Origin: Firmicutes bacterium CAG:24053_14
GTDB lineage: Bacteria; Bacillota; Clostridia; Oscillospirales; Oscillospiraceae
Reading direction: 5' to 3'
DNA length: 61,408 bases
Assembly (NCBI GenBank): GCA_001916715.1
Contig: MNSZ01000062.1
Location: 1 to 61,408, forward strand
Shown here: in pieces, positions 1-7,486 of the stretch
Numbering within the stretch: position 1 is the stretch's first letter
How the letters are laid out: each line of letters starts with the position of its first letter
The notes under the pieces: generated by a model
The model's database searches: none
Told to the model about the DNA's origin: nothing
What the model saw: the letters and a program-made list of their open reading frames with translations, nothing else
Made by a program: the position numbers and the translations under genes

Positions 1-1
1 C

Positions 2-295
2 TGGTTCGTCGGGGCGCTGTACTATCCGCTTTTTTCGCCGGAGATGCATTTCTGCAACGCCTCCGTCCGGAGCGGCGTCCCGCTGACACAGCTGCTTTCT
101 CCGTCTGTACCGCCCTATTACGGGGTGATCTTTCTCCGGGAGGAGCGCTCCCTCACTCCGGAGGTGCTGACGCATTGGGCGGAGACACTGTCCAAACCCC
201 TGTTCGGCCAGCAGTTTTCCTGTACGCTTGCACAAGTCCCCAGCCGGCAGGAGGCGATGGAACAGTTTGAGAATGAGATGCGGCTGACGCGATGA
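2..295 (+). CDS. C-terminal part of an unknown protein (5' end outside window)
   Basis: The reading frame is open from base 2 and stops at 293-295, leaving the last 97 residues of a protein that begins upstream. The visible part starts with an aromatic-rich stretch (WFVGALYYPLF) and ends in a charged, probably helical tail. No family is recognised. An internal ATG at 44 has no clear ribosome site, so the gene is treated as truncated by the window edge rather than starting there. Confidence 0.55.
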   Translation, partial: WFVGALYYPLFSPEMHFCNASVRSGVPLTQLLSPSVPPYYGVIFLREERSLTPEVLTHWAETLSKPLFGQQFSCTLAQVPSRQEAMEQFENEMRLTR

Positions 296-379
296 ACAAG
301 TGCCAGCCGCGCTGCCCGGCGGCAACTGCAAGACCCCAAAGCCCTGCGGATGCAGAATTACTTACAACGGAGAATATGA

Positions 380-904
380 ATGACTTTTGAAATTCACAGT
401 GATATCACGAATCATTCCATGACCATAGCCGCCCGCGCGATGCGCAAGGTGCTGCGGCGAAAACGCAGCATTCTTTGGGCCATTTTCGGCTGGAGCGTCT
501 TTTTATTCAGCGCATTGCTGCTGATTCCATTCGATGGAGAGTCTTTTACGCTTGATGCCAGAACGGTGATTTCCTTGCTGGTAGAGGTGATACTGCTGTC
601 CGTTCTGCTGTTTCAGGATCGGTTCAATGGCATGATCGCCCGCAAAAACGCGCTGGCGGGCACAAAGAAATATCATGTCGCATTCGGCGAGGATTCCTAT
701 ACCGTCGTTACGGCGGCCACCACCTCCACCTTCCGCTATGAGCTGATCGACGCCATGGCGGAGTCGCAGGACTACATCATCTTTCTGATGAAAAAACGCT
801 ATGCGCAGCCTCTGGACAAGCGCACCCTCACCGGCGGGACGGCGGAGGAACTCAAACGATTTCTTGAGGAGAAGACCGGAAAGACATTCCGGCGAGTGAA
901 ATGA
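380..904 (+). CDS. YcxB-like membrane protein
   Basis: 174 residues. Two hydrophobic segments (about residues 31-52 and 61-77) are followed by a soluble C-terminal domain with the pattern of YcxB-like proteins: a KYHVAFGEDSY strand, a 'YELIDAMAESQDYIIFLM' strand pair, and a terminal helix ending in EEKTGK. The function of this family is not known; it is a small membrane-anchored protein facing the cytoplasm. The ATG at 380 follows an ACGGAG ribosome site. The stop overlaps the next start as ATGA (901-904), so the two genes are probably co-translated. Confidence 0.6.
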   Translation: MTFEIHSDITNHSMTIAARAMRKVLRRKRSILWAIFGWSVFLFSALLLIPFDGESFTLDARTVISLLVEVILLSVLLFQDRFNGMIARKNALAGTKKYHVAFGEDSYTVVTAATTSTFRYELIDAMAESQDYIIFLMKKRYAQPLDKRTLTGGTAEELKRFLEEKTGKTFRRVK

Positions 905-1689
905 ACGGATTATCTATAACGCCTTTTCGCGGGCTGCATCTGCTCCTGCTTTTGCTGACGGCAGCGGCGGCGCTGCTCATATTCTTGCTGCTGCGCAAAA
1001 AACCGGAAGCACGTCGCTCCCGGCTTCTGATCGGCATGTGCCTTTTTAATCTTGCGCTGTTTACCGTCTACAAGCTCTCACTGTCCATGGACGCAGCGTA
1101 TATCCGTGCGTACTATCCCAATGGCTTCAACATTTTCAATGAGCTGCCGCTGCACCTGTGCAACATGCTGCCGCTGCACCTGTGCAACATCAATCTGTTC
1201 CTGATCCCCATCGGACTATGGAAGAGAAATCGCTCAATACTGGGATTCGCCTTCTTTGTGGCGCCGCTCGGCGCGCTGATGGCGCTGCTCTTTCCGGAGC
1301 CTCTGTTCTCCGGCTTTTCGCTGTTCCTGCCGCGGATCTTTGGCTACTATGTGACCCACGCGATCCTTGTTGTCTGCGGACTGAGTCTGGCGACGCTGGG
1401 GTTTTACCGCCCCGACCCAAAGGATATCCCACGGATCCTCAAGACCTTTGGTTTGCTTGCCGTTGGCGCGCACCTTATCAATCTCCTGTTGCGCCTCACG
1501 CTCTGCCCGGAGGCAAACTACTTCTTCACTTATGGCGCGGAGATCGGTGTGCTCAAGCTGTTTTGGCGTATCATCCCGGTGCCGCTGCTTTACGGGCTGC
1601 CGGCACCGCTGATCCTTGCAGGCTATATGTACGCGGTCTGTGCGTTGTCCCGCCTGGCGCGAGGCGCGGAAGAAGCGTCTTTTTCATAA
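901..1689 (+). CDS. YwaF/TIGR02206-like integral membrane protein
   Basis: 262 residues, strongly hydrophobic with six or more predicted membrane helices. The ELPLHLCN motif after the third helix is the hallmark of the YwaF (TIGR02206, TMEM164-related) family, whose molecular role in bacteria is unknown. The start overlaps the preceding YcxB-like gene by four bases. Here the LPLHLCN motif is present twice in a row because of an exact in-frame 24-base duplication (1144-1167 and 1168-1191), which adds eight residues to the family's most conserved loop and may disturb it. Confidence 0.65.
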   Translation: MNGLSITPFRGLHLLLLLLTAAAALLIFLLLRKKPEARRSRLLIGMCLFNLALFTVYKLSLSMDAAYIRAYYPNGFNIFNELPLHLCNMLPLHLCNINLFLIPIGLWKRNRSILGFAFFVAPLGALMALLFPEPLFSGFSLFLPRIFGYYVTHAILVVCGLSLATLGFYRPDPKDIPRILKTFGLLAVGAHLINLLLRLTLCPEANYFFTYGAEIGVLKLFWRIIPVPLLYGLPAPLILAGYMYAVCALSRLARGAEEASFS

Positions 1690-1696
1690 AACAGGA

Positions 1697-1775
1697 CACA
1701 AAAAGCGGCCTTGGGCGCGATGAACTGCCCCGCTTTTTTGGTGGTTGGCAGTTGAACGCTGCCGGCCGCTTTTTA
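1697..1775. terminator. Terminator region between convergent genes
   Basis: An A-rich arm AAAAAGCGGCC (about 1697-1709) can pair with either CCGCTTTTTT (1731-1740) or GGCCGCTTTTT (1764-1774). Both options leave a T run, so this looks like a terminator for the 901-1689 gene. A further short hairpin (CGGAGCGC/GCGCTCCG, 1790-1810) lies between it and the convergent aspartokinase stop. Confidence 0.55.
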
Positions 1776-1886
1776 TGCATCGGACAAAGCGGAGCGCTTC
1801 TGCGCTCCGCAGCAGGATATCAGAAAAGGCGGACTGCGGCGCGCCAGAGAAAGAACAAAGTCAAGAGAAGGAGCGCGATCAAAGGC

Positions 1887-3203
1887 TCACTGGGGCGCTT
1901 CCGGGAAGAATTCACCGTGCACCGCGTGCACGGCTTTTTCATATTCCGGCTCGCTGATGCCAACGGTGATGTTGATCTCGCGCGTGCCCTGCACGATCAT
2001 CCGCACGTTGATGCCGGCGCGTCCGAGCGCACAGAGCAGACGGCCGGAGACGCCCGGCCTTCCCGCCATGTCCCGTCCGACGATGGACACCATGGCAAGC
2101 CCGTCTGCAACGCAGATGCTGTCCGGGCGGACGGCGGCGGAAATGTCCGACAAAAGCGCCTCGCGGCAGGCGGAGACCGCCGCGGCCGGGGCGATGAACG
2201 AGATGCTGCCAAGCCCCGTCGCGATGTGGTCAAAAGGGACTTCGTGCGTTTCGAGCACCGAGAGAATCCGGCGGCAGTAGCCCACGGCGCTGTTCATATT
2301 TTCCTTCTCCACCTGTATGGAGCAATAGCCCTTGCGCCCTGCGATTCCCGTGACGGGACAGACGGAAGGAGGGCTCTGCGAGGAGACGAGGGTGCCGGGG
2401 GTGTCCGGCTGCATCGTGGAGCGGATGTGAATGGGAATGCCCATACGCCGGGCTGGCGTCACCGCGTCCTCGTGCAGCACGTTGGCCCCCATATACGCGA
2501 GCTCCCGTACCTCGTCATAGGCCATGGCAGGAATCGCCCTTGCGCTGGGCACGATTGCGGGATCGGCGCGGAAGATACCGGCTACGTCCGTCCAGTTTTC
2601 GTAGGCATCCGACCCGGAGGCGCTTGCCAGCAGCGCTCCGGAGATATCCGAGCCGCCGCGCGGCAGCGTGTGGATGCGGCCGTCCGCGCCGCCGCCGTAG
2701 AAGCCGGGCATGACGGCACGCTCCATGTCGCGGAGCCTGCGCGTTAGCGACCGTTCCGCCAGCTTGTGCTGCGGGAAGCCGTCAGCGTCAAAGAAGTGCA
2801 GCTCTGCCGGGTCGAGAAACGGCCAGCCAAGCAGGGCTGCCAGCATTCGCCCGCTGAGGTATTCACCCCGGCTGACACAGTATGCTTCGGATGCGCCGGA
2901 GGCAAGCGCCGCCTCGATTTGCCGCAGCTCCGACTCTAAGTCTATGGCGAGATCAAGCTCCTGCACGATCTGCCGGAACCTCGCAGCGACAGGCGCAAAG
3001 GCAGTCTCGGGGTCTGTGCCTGTTTTTACAGCGGCATGGCAGTCATACAGCAGATCCGTCACCTTTTTGTCCTCCGCAGAGCGCTTTCCCGGGGCGGAGA
3101 CCACGACAAAGCGCAGCTCCGGGTCTGCCGATACGATGCGCTTTACCTGCCGGAAGCGGGCCGCGTCTGCCAGAGATGTGCCGCCGAATTTCGCTGTTTT
3201 CAT
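1887..3203 (-). CDS. lysC: Aspartate kinase
   Basis: 438 residues. Phosphorylates L-aspartate with ATP, the first step of the aspartate pathway to diaminopimelate, lysine, threonine and methionine. The N-terminal KFGGTSLAD (residues 4-12) is the nucleotide-binding signature of the family. The kinase domain runs to about residue 265 and is followed by two ACT-type regulatory domains, the usual layout of lysine- or threonine-inhibited enzymes. Its ATG overlaps the dapB stop (ATGA, 3200-3203). It is the last gene of a minus-strand operon for diaminopimelate synthesis, which suggests the DAP/lysine-dedicated isozyme. Which amino acid inhibits it cannot be told from sequence. Confidence 0.92.
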   Translation of the reverse strand: MKTAKFGGTSLADAARFRQVKRIVSADPELRFVVVSAPGKRSAEDKKVTDLLYDCHAAVKTGTDPETAFAPVAARFRQIVQELDLAIDLESELRQIEAALASGASEAYCVSRGEYLSGRMLAALLGWPFLDPAELHFFDADGFPQHKLAERSLTRRLRDMERAVMPGFYGGGADGRIHTLPRGGSDISGALLASASGSDAYENWTDVAGIFRADPAIVPSARAIPAMAYDEVRELAYMGANVLHEDAVTPARRMGIPIHIRSTMQPDTPGTLVSSQSPPSVCPVTGIAGRKGYCSIQVEKENMNSAVGYCRRILSVLETHEVPFDHIATGLGSISFIAPAAAVSACREALLSDISAAVRPDSICVADGLAMVSIVGRDMAGRPGVSGRLLCALGRAGINVRMIVQGTREINITVGISEPEYEKAVHAVHGEFFPEAPQ

Positions 3204-3907
3204 AGGGCGTCTCCCTTCAAAAGATCGTCCATATCGTAAAGACCGGGCTGCCTGCCGCAGAGGAAGACTGCTGCCCGCAGCGCACCCTCCGCGAACAGCC
3301 GCCGGTCATGCGCCTCGTGCTTCAGACTCAGCGTCTCGGCTCCGGTCGAGATCAGCACCTCATGGATGCCGGTCACACTGCCGAGGCGGATGGAGGATAT
3401 GCCGATCTCGCTGTGGTTTCGCGGTGAAAAGCCGCTGCGGCCGCACACAAGCGCTGCCTCCGGCCGCTCTTTTTGAATGGCGGCGGCGAGCATACGCGCC
3501 GTGCCGCTCGGAGCGTCCGCCTTGCGGCTGTGATGCGTCTCCACGATCTCAATCTCCGCCTCCGGAAACAGGCGCGCGGCCTCGCGCACAAGGCCGCAGA
3601 GCGCCGCAATACCGAGACTCATGTTGCCGGAAAAAAAGACGGGGATCTGCTCTGAGGCGCGCTCGATGCGCGCGCGCTCCTGCTGTGTGTGTCCGGTGGT
3701 GCCGATCACGATGGGAAGGCCGTGCTCCAGCGCAAAGCCAAGCGCGCTTTCGGTCGCCGTGTGAAAGGAAAAGTCGAGCACGACGTCGGCAGGCTCCAGA
3801 ACTTCGGAAAAGGACGCAAACGCGCCGTTTCCGCTGCGGCTGACCATGGGCGCGCGAAGCGCTCTGCCCATCGCGCCGTTTGCTCCGTGCAGAAGGATCT
3901 TTGTCAT
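3200..3907 (-). CDS. dapB: 4-hydroxy-tetrahydrodipicolinate reductase
   Basis: 235 residues. Reduces hydroxy-tetrahydrodipicolinate, the DapA product, with NAD(P)H. The Rossmann motif HGANGAMG (7-14), the GTTG turn (69-72) and the catalytic ETHHSRKADAPSGTA block (124-138) are all present. ATG at 3907 is preferred to the GTG at 3916 because it starts directly at the Rossmann fold; the dapA stop lies just upstream. The protein is short for the family (usually 245-270). The missing residues fall between the first helix and the VVLDFS strand, where the second strand and the cofactor-selecting loop normally sit. Confidence 0.88.
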   Translation of the reverse strand: MTKILLHGANGAMGRALRAPMVSRSGNGAFASFSEVLEPADVVLDFSFHTATESALGFALEHGLPIVIGTTGHTQQERARIERASEQIPVFFSGNMSLGIAALCGLVREAARLFPEAEIEIVETHHSRKADAPSGTARMLAAAIQKERPEAALVCGRSGFSPRNHSEIGISSIRLGSVTGIHEVLISTGAETLSLKHEAHDRRLFAEGALRAAVFLCGRQPGLYDMDDLLKGDAL

Positions 3908-3908
3908 C

Positions 3909-4796
3909 TCAAACACCCCATGCCTTGAGCGCGTTCAGAAGGACGGCCCGGCGTCCTTCCTCCATCGGCGTGAGCGGCAGACGCAGCGTGTCGGTGCCGT
4001 AGCCCATTTTTGCCAGCGCCGCCTTGACCGGAATGGGATTGACCTCGGAAAACAGCGCGTCGATGACGGGCAGCAGACGGCACTGGAGCGCCGCAGCGCC
4101 GCGCACATCGCCGGAGAAGAACAGCTCGCACAGCCGAACCGCCTCCTTGGGCAGCACATTGGAGAGCACGGAGATACAGCCCTCGCCGCCCATGGCGAGG
4201 ATGGGCACGATCTGATCGTCGTTGCCGGAATAGACGTCCAGATGAGCCTCTGCCTTGTGAAATAGCGATACGATCTGCGAGATGTTTCCGCTTGCCTCCT
4301 TCACAGCGGCGATGCGCGGATGCCCGGCAAGTGCGGCGCAGGTCTCGGGCAGCAGGTTGCAGCCCGTGCGGGAGGGAACGTTATAGAGGATCACGGGCTT
4401 ATCTGATGCATCCGCGATGGCGGTATAATGGGCAATCAGCCCCCGCTGTGTTGCCTTGTTATAATAGGGCGTCACCACCAGACAGGCATCCGCTCCGGCG
4501 GCGCAGGCAAACCGTGTCAGCTCGACGGCTTTTTCGGTGCAGTTTGCGCCGGTGCCCGCAATGACCGGTACGCGCCCGGCGGCCCGCTTTACGGCAAATG
4601 CGATCGTCTGCCGGTGCTCCTCGGCGGTCATTGTGGACGCCTCGCCCGTTGTGCCGCAGGTGACAAGCCCGGCGATGCCGCTTTCGATCTGCCAGTCTAT
4701 GAGTCTGCCGTAGGCGTCATAGTCGATGGCGCCGGAAGATGTCATCGGGGTGGCAAGCGCCGTGGCGATGCCGCGGAAAAGTGTTTTCTGTTTCAT
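3909..4796 (-). CDS. dapA: 4-hydroxy-tetrahydrodipicolinate synthase
   Basis: 295 residues. A class I aldolase that condenses pyruvate with aspartate semialdehyde, the committed step to diaminopimelate. The Schiff-base lysine is Lys166 (AVKEASG). The active-site pair Thr49-Thr50 (CGTTGE), Tyr138 (ILYNVPSRTG) and Arg143 are all conserved. An AGGAGG site lies seven to nine bases before the ATG. It sits between an aminotransferase remnant and dapB in the minus-strand DAP operon, with its TGA only one base from the dapB start. Nothing suggests loss of function. Confidence 0.95.
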   Translation of the reverse strand: MKQKTLFRGIATALATPMTSSGAIDYDAYGRLIDWQIESGIAGLVTCGTTGEASTMTAEEHRQTIAFAVKRAAGRVPVIAGTGANCTEKAVELTRFACAAGADACLVVTPYYNKATQRGLIAHYTAIADASDKPVILYNVPSRTGCNLLPETCAALAGHPRIAAVKEASGNISQIVSLFHKAEAHLDVYSGNDDQIVPILAMGGEGCISVLSNVLPKEAVRLCELFFSGDVRGAAALQCRLLPVIDALFSEVNPIPVKAALAKMGYGTDTLRLPLTPMEEGRRAVLLNALKAWGV

Positions 4797-4824
4797 TTGA
4801 GCTACCTCCTGTTTCTGTAGGTCG

Positions 4825-5187
4825 TCAAGTTCTTCTTTCCTGTTTGAGCTTTCTGCCCATGAGATATCCGATGCGCCAGCCCGTCATCGCCCACGGCTTT
4901 GAAAAGCTCTGGGCGATCAAAAGTCGCTCCCGCAGGCCGGGCAGGGCCGCAGGGTCCGGACAGGGACGCGTGCACAGCCCGCGATAAACGTCGTCGCAGA
5001 GTATAAAGATGGGCTTGTCTCCGACTGCGCGGCGGACGGCGGCCTCACATATGGGTGCGGGCGTGGGAAGATCCGGCTCGCCGATGGTCAGCGTGATGCA
5101 GTCCTCACGCTCTGCGGCGAGGGCGGTATAGCGGCGAATGGCGCTCAAAGAGAGCCCGCCGAGCGATGTGCAGAGCCTGTCTACCAT
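4825..5187 (-). pseudogene. Remnant of a class I/II PLP aminotransferase, probably the acetyl-DAP aminotransferase
   Basis: A 120-codon reading frame with two separated pieces of a PatA-like aminotransferase. Residues 1-55 match the N-terminus (SLSAIRRYTALAAE, TLTIGEPDLPTP). They jump straight to the FILCDDVYRGL strand and the PLP-lysine region SFSKPWAMTGWRIGYLMG, so roughly 130-150 residues (the PLP-binding and substrate domain) are missing. After GYLMG the frame ends in RKLKQERRT, and the C-terminal domain (about 160 residues) is gone too. It still overlaps the upstream deacetylase stop by seven bases, as an intact operon gene would. Its place in an acetylase-type DAP operon points to N-acetyl-LL-DAP aminotransferase. 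The product cannot fold as an active enzyme. Confidence 0.85.
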
Positions 5188-6278
5188 GCCGTTCCTCCCG
5201 CGACCGCTTCATAATAGCGCACGCCCGCTTCCAGCACGCGCTCGTCAAAGTCAAACTCCGCCGTGTGCAGCGCCGGTGTGCCGCCGCAGCCCAAAAACAG
5301 AAACAGGCCGGGAAGCCGCTGCTGATAGTATGAAAAATCGTCGCTTGCCATGCTCGGCGCTGTCAGCGCCTCGATGGGAAACAGCGCAGAAGCCCTGCGG
5401 AGCAGATCGGGCGGATTCACAACAGCGGGGTAGCCCTCGCTGAAATGGACGGTGGCCTCGCAGCCGCTGGTTTGCGCGGCATGGCGGCTGATCGTCTCCA
5501 GCGCCTCCCGGATGCTGCAAAACGCAGCATCATCGAGTGCGCGCAGACTGCCCTCCAGCCGTGCGCTTCCGGCAACTGCGTTGCGGACGCTTCCGGCCTC
5601 CATGCGTCCAAAGCCGAGCAGGAACTCCGGCCTTTGCGGGAGCGACAGCGCCGCCGCCTCGTTGTAAAATGCCACGCAGGCGGCAAGCGCGTCGCGGCCG
5701 GAGCCGGCGGAGCAGAAATGTGCGCAGCGGCCCTTGGCGGTGAACGTCACCTCGGCCGAGCGCGCCATCATGGCGCCGGGCAAACCGGCGAGCGTCCCGG
5801 CAGGAAGCCCCGGCCAGAGATGCAGGGCGAAAATGGCCTTGACGCGCAGCCGCTCAAAAACCCCTGTTTCACAGATCCGTCTGGCTCCGCCGGTCGTTTC
5901 CTCGGCGGGCTGAAACACCAGCAGGACGTTGTGCGGCAGATTTTCCTTTCCGCGCAGCCTGCGGCCAAGCTCCAGAGCCATCGCCATGTGCCCGTCGTGA
6001 CCGCAGGCATGCATGCGCCCGCTGTGCTGAGAAGAAAACGGCAGACCTGTCTGCTCCGCAATGGGCAGCGCGTCCATTTCAGCGCGAAACGCCAGCGTAT
6101 CCGCCGCGCCGAAGTCAAAATAGGCGCATACGGCGCTGTCAAGCGGGAAGAACACCTCGCAGCCGAGCGTGCCGAGGACGTTTTGTAAATAGTCCATGGT
6201 CTTGGGCAGCTCGTCGCCCAGCTCAGGGATGCGGTGTAGGGCGCGCCTGTCCGCTGTCATGGGGGTGAGCGTTTGCAT
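5181..6278 (-). CDS. M20 amidohydrolase, probable N-acetyldiaminopimelate deacetylase
   Basis: 365 residues. M20 peptidase/amidohydrolase fold with the metal motif HACGHDGH (90-97) and the FQPAEET block (122-128) holding the catalytic Glu pair. Family members remove acyl groups from amino acids. Between dapH and dapA the natural substrate is N-acetyl-LL-diaminopimelate, the last step of the acetylase branch. ATG at 6278 is chosen because AAGGAAGG lies at the right distance, and an upstream extension would overlap dapH and has no family match. A second M20 enzyme sits at 50075-51232, so the assignment here rests on operon context. Confidence 0.8.
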   Translation of the reverse strand: MQTLTPMTADRRALHRIPELGDELPKTMDYLQNVLGTLGCEVFFPLDSAVCAYFDFGAADTLAFRAEMDALPIAEQTGLPFSSQHSGRMHACGHDGHMAMALELGRRLRGKENLPHNVLLVFQPAEETTGGARRICETGVFERLRVKAIFALHLWPGLPAGTLAGLPGAMMARSAEVTFTAKGRCAHFCSAGSGRDALAACVAFYNEAAALSLPQRPEFLLGFGRMEAGSVRNAVAGSARLEGSLRALDDAAFCSIREALETISRHAAQTSGCEATVHFSEGYPAVVNPPDLLRRASALFPIEALTAPSMASDDFSYYQQRLPGLFLFLGCGGTPALHTAEFDFDERVLEAGVRYYEAVAGGTAW

Positions 6279-6325
6279 ATTTGTAAACCTTCCTTGCTGC
6301 TTTTTGAATGTCGTGCGTCTGCGGC

Positions 6326-7024
6326 TCAAAGCTCCCGCAGGGCGTCCACCAGCGCTGTTTTTGCAGCGGACACATCGCTTTTGTGCTTGATGATGTGCGC
6401 GGGACATCCGGCGACCACGCTCTCGGGCGGTACGTCCGATATGACGACCGCACCCGCGGCGACGACCGCACCGCGGCCGATGCGGCAGCCCTCGAGCACC
6501 ACGGCATTCGCCCCGATGAGCACCTCATCCTCCACAACGACGGGCAGTGCACTCGCGGGCTCGATCACCCCGGCCAGCACCGCGCCTGCGCCGATGTGGC
6601 AGCGTGCGCCGACCATCGCCCTGCCTCCGAGCACCGCACCCATGTCGATCATGGTACCTGCGCCCACGCTTGTGCCGATGTTGAGGATGGCGCCCATCAT
6701 GATGACAGCTCCCTCCCCGATCTCGACCTGCTCTCGAATGATGGCGCCCGGCTCGATCCGGGCGTTCAGCCCCTTCGTGTCCAGCATGGGAACGGCGGAA
6801 TTGCGGCAGGTGCTCTCGATCACGATATCGGCAATGGCGTCCTGCTGCGCCTCGATGGCGGGGCCGATGTCCCGCCAGTCGCCAAATACGATTTTTGCCC
6901 CGTCTCCCGCCGGAAAGACTCTTGCATTCGGAAAGCTCGTGGGCGAGCGTTCCCAGAGGTAGACCTTGACTGGCGTTTTCTTTTCGGCAGTGCGGATATA
7001 TTCGATCAGTTCCGCTGCATTCAT
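6326..7024 (-). CDS. dapH: 2,3,4,5-tetrahydropyridine-2,6-dicarboxylate N-acetyltransferase
   Basis: 232 residues. Transfers acetyl from acetyl-CoA to tetrahydrodipicolinate, opening the acetylase branch of DAP synthesis. The N-terminal DapH-type helical domain is followed by a left-handed beta-helix of hexapeptide repeats (about 85-200, e.g. GAVIMMGAILNIGT, IGANAVVLEGCRIG), typical of this acyltransferase class. ATG at 7024 has AAGGAG eight bases upstream; the in-frame ATG at 7042 has none. It is the first gene of the operon, with a good promoter at 7062-7090. No lysine riboswitch is seen in its short leader. Confidence 0.88.
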   Translation of the reverse strand: MNAAELIEYIRTAEKKTPVKVYLWERSPTSFPNARVFPAGDGAKIVFGDWRDIGPAIEAQQDAIADIVIESTCRNSAVPMLDTKGLNARIEPGAIIREQVEIGEGAVIMMGAILNIGTSVGAGTMIDMGAVLGGRAMVGARCHIGAGAVLAGVIEPASALPVVVEDEVLIGANAVVLEGCRIGRGAVVAAGAVVISDVPPESVVAGCPAHIIKHKSDVSAAKTALVDALREL

Positions 7025-7061
7025 ATGTGCGCTCCTTTTCATGCTTATTTACTGTAAATCC

Positions 7062-7090
7062 ATCATATCGGATACTTCGATGCAATACAA
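7062..7090 (-). promoter_or_regulatory. Promoter of the dap operon
   Basis: On the minus strand, TTGTAT (7085-7090) and TATGAT (7062-7067) are separated by 17 bases, about 40 bases before the dapH start. Upstream, CAATAA and TTATTG (within 7094-7118) form a 6-bp dyad beside the -35 box, and TGCAATA/CAATGCA copies overlap the -35. Either may be a repressor site; the regulator is unknown. Confidence 0.6.
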
Positions 7091-7186
7091 TGCACAATAA
7101 TGCGAAGATTATTGCAAAAAATGCTCATTTCGCCGCCATAAAACGCTGAACTGCCAATTTGCCGCCGCCTTCTGCGGCTGGCCAGC

Positions 7187-7232
7187 AAAAGACCGCTGAC
7201 CCGCGCTCTGAGCGCAAGGTCAACGGTCTTTT
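7187..7232. terminator. Bidirectional terminator hairpin
   Basis: AAAAGACCG (7187-7195) pairs with CGGTCTTTT (7224-7232), with TGACC/GGTCA extending the stem and a small inner GCGCT/AGCGC hairpin. T runs flank it on both strands. It lies between the dap promoter and the end of the anti-sigma gene, so it probably ends the latter transcript. From 7233 to 7486 only one more hairpin is visible (GAACGTGG/CCACGTTC, about 7407-7444); no gene is seen there. Confidence 0.6.
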
Positions 7233-7486
7233 AAGGATTAAAGACACGTATCTTTATGGTGAAGACACGGTTTATAGTGCAGAATATGCAATATACCGCT
7301 CCGCTTCTGCATCACTCTTTCCGGCTTTATAGGGTAGTATTCCCCTGTGAAAATCCACCTAACTCCTTGAGCGTCGAGCTTTATGCTGTCTGCATTTCGC
7401 TGCCGAGAACGTGGAGCAGGGTATTACAATCCCGCCCCACGTTCTGCTGTGTCATTTTCTGCTGCTTAAAAGCACCTTGTCATAAC

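Noticed and set aside
1158..2747. 529-codon plus-strand frame across the YwaF gene and into aspartokinase
   Set aside because: Runs out of frame through one clear gene and antisense to another, with no domain resemblance.
7025..7186. Lysine riboswitch before dapH
   Set aside because: The leader between the promoter and dapH is only about 35 bases and contains none of the L-box words; the real L-box is at 35587-35757.
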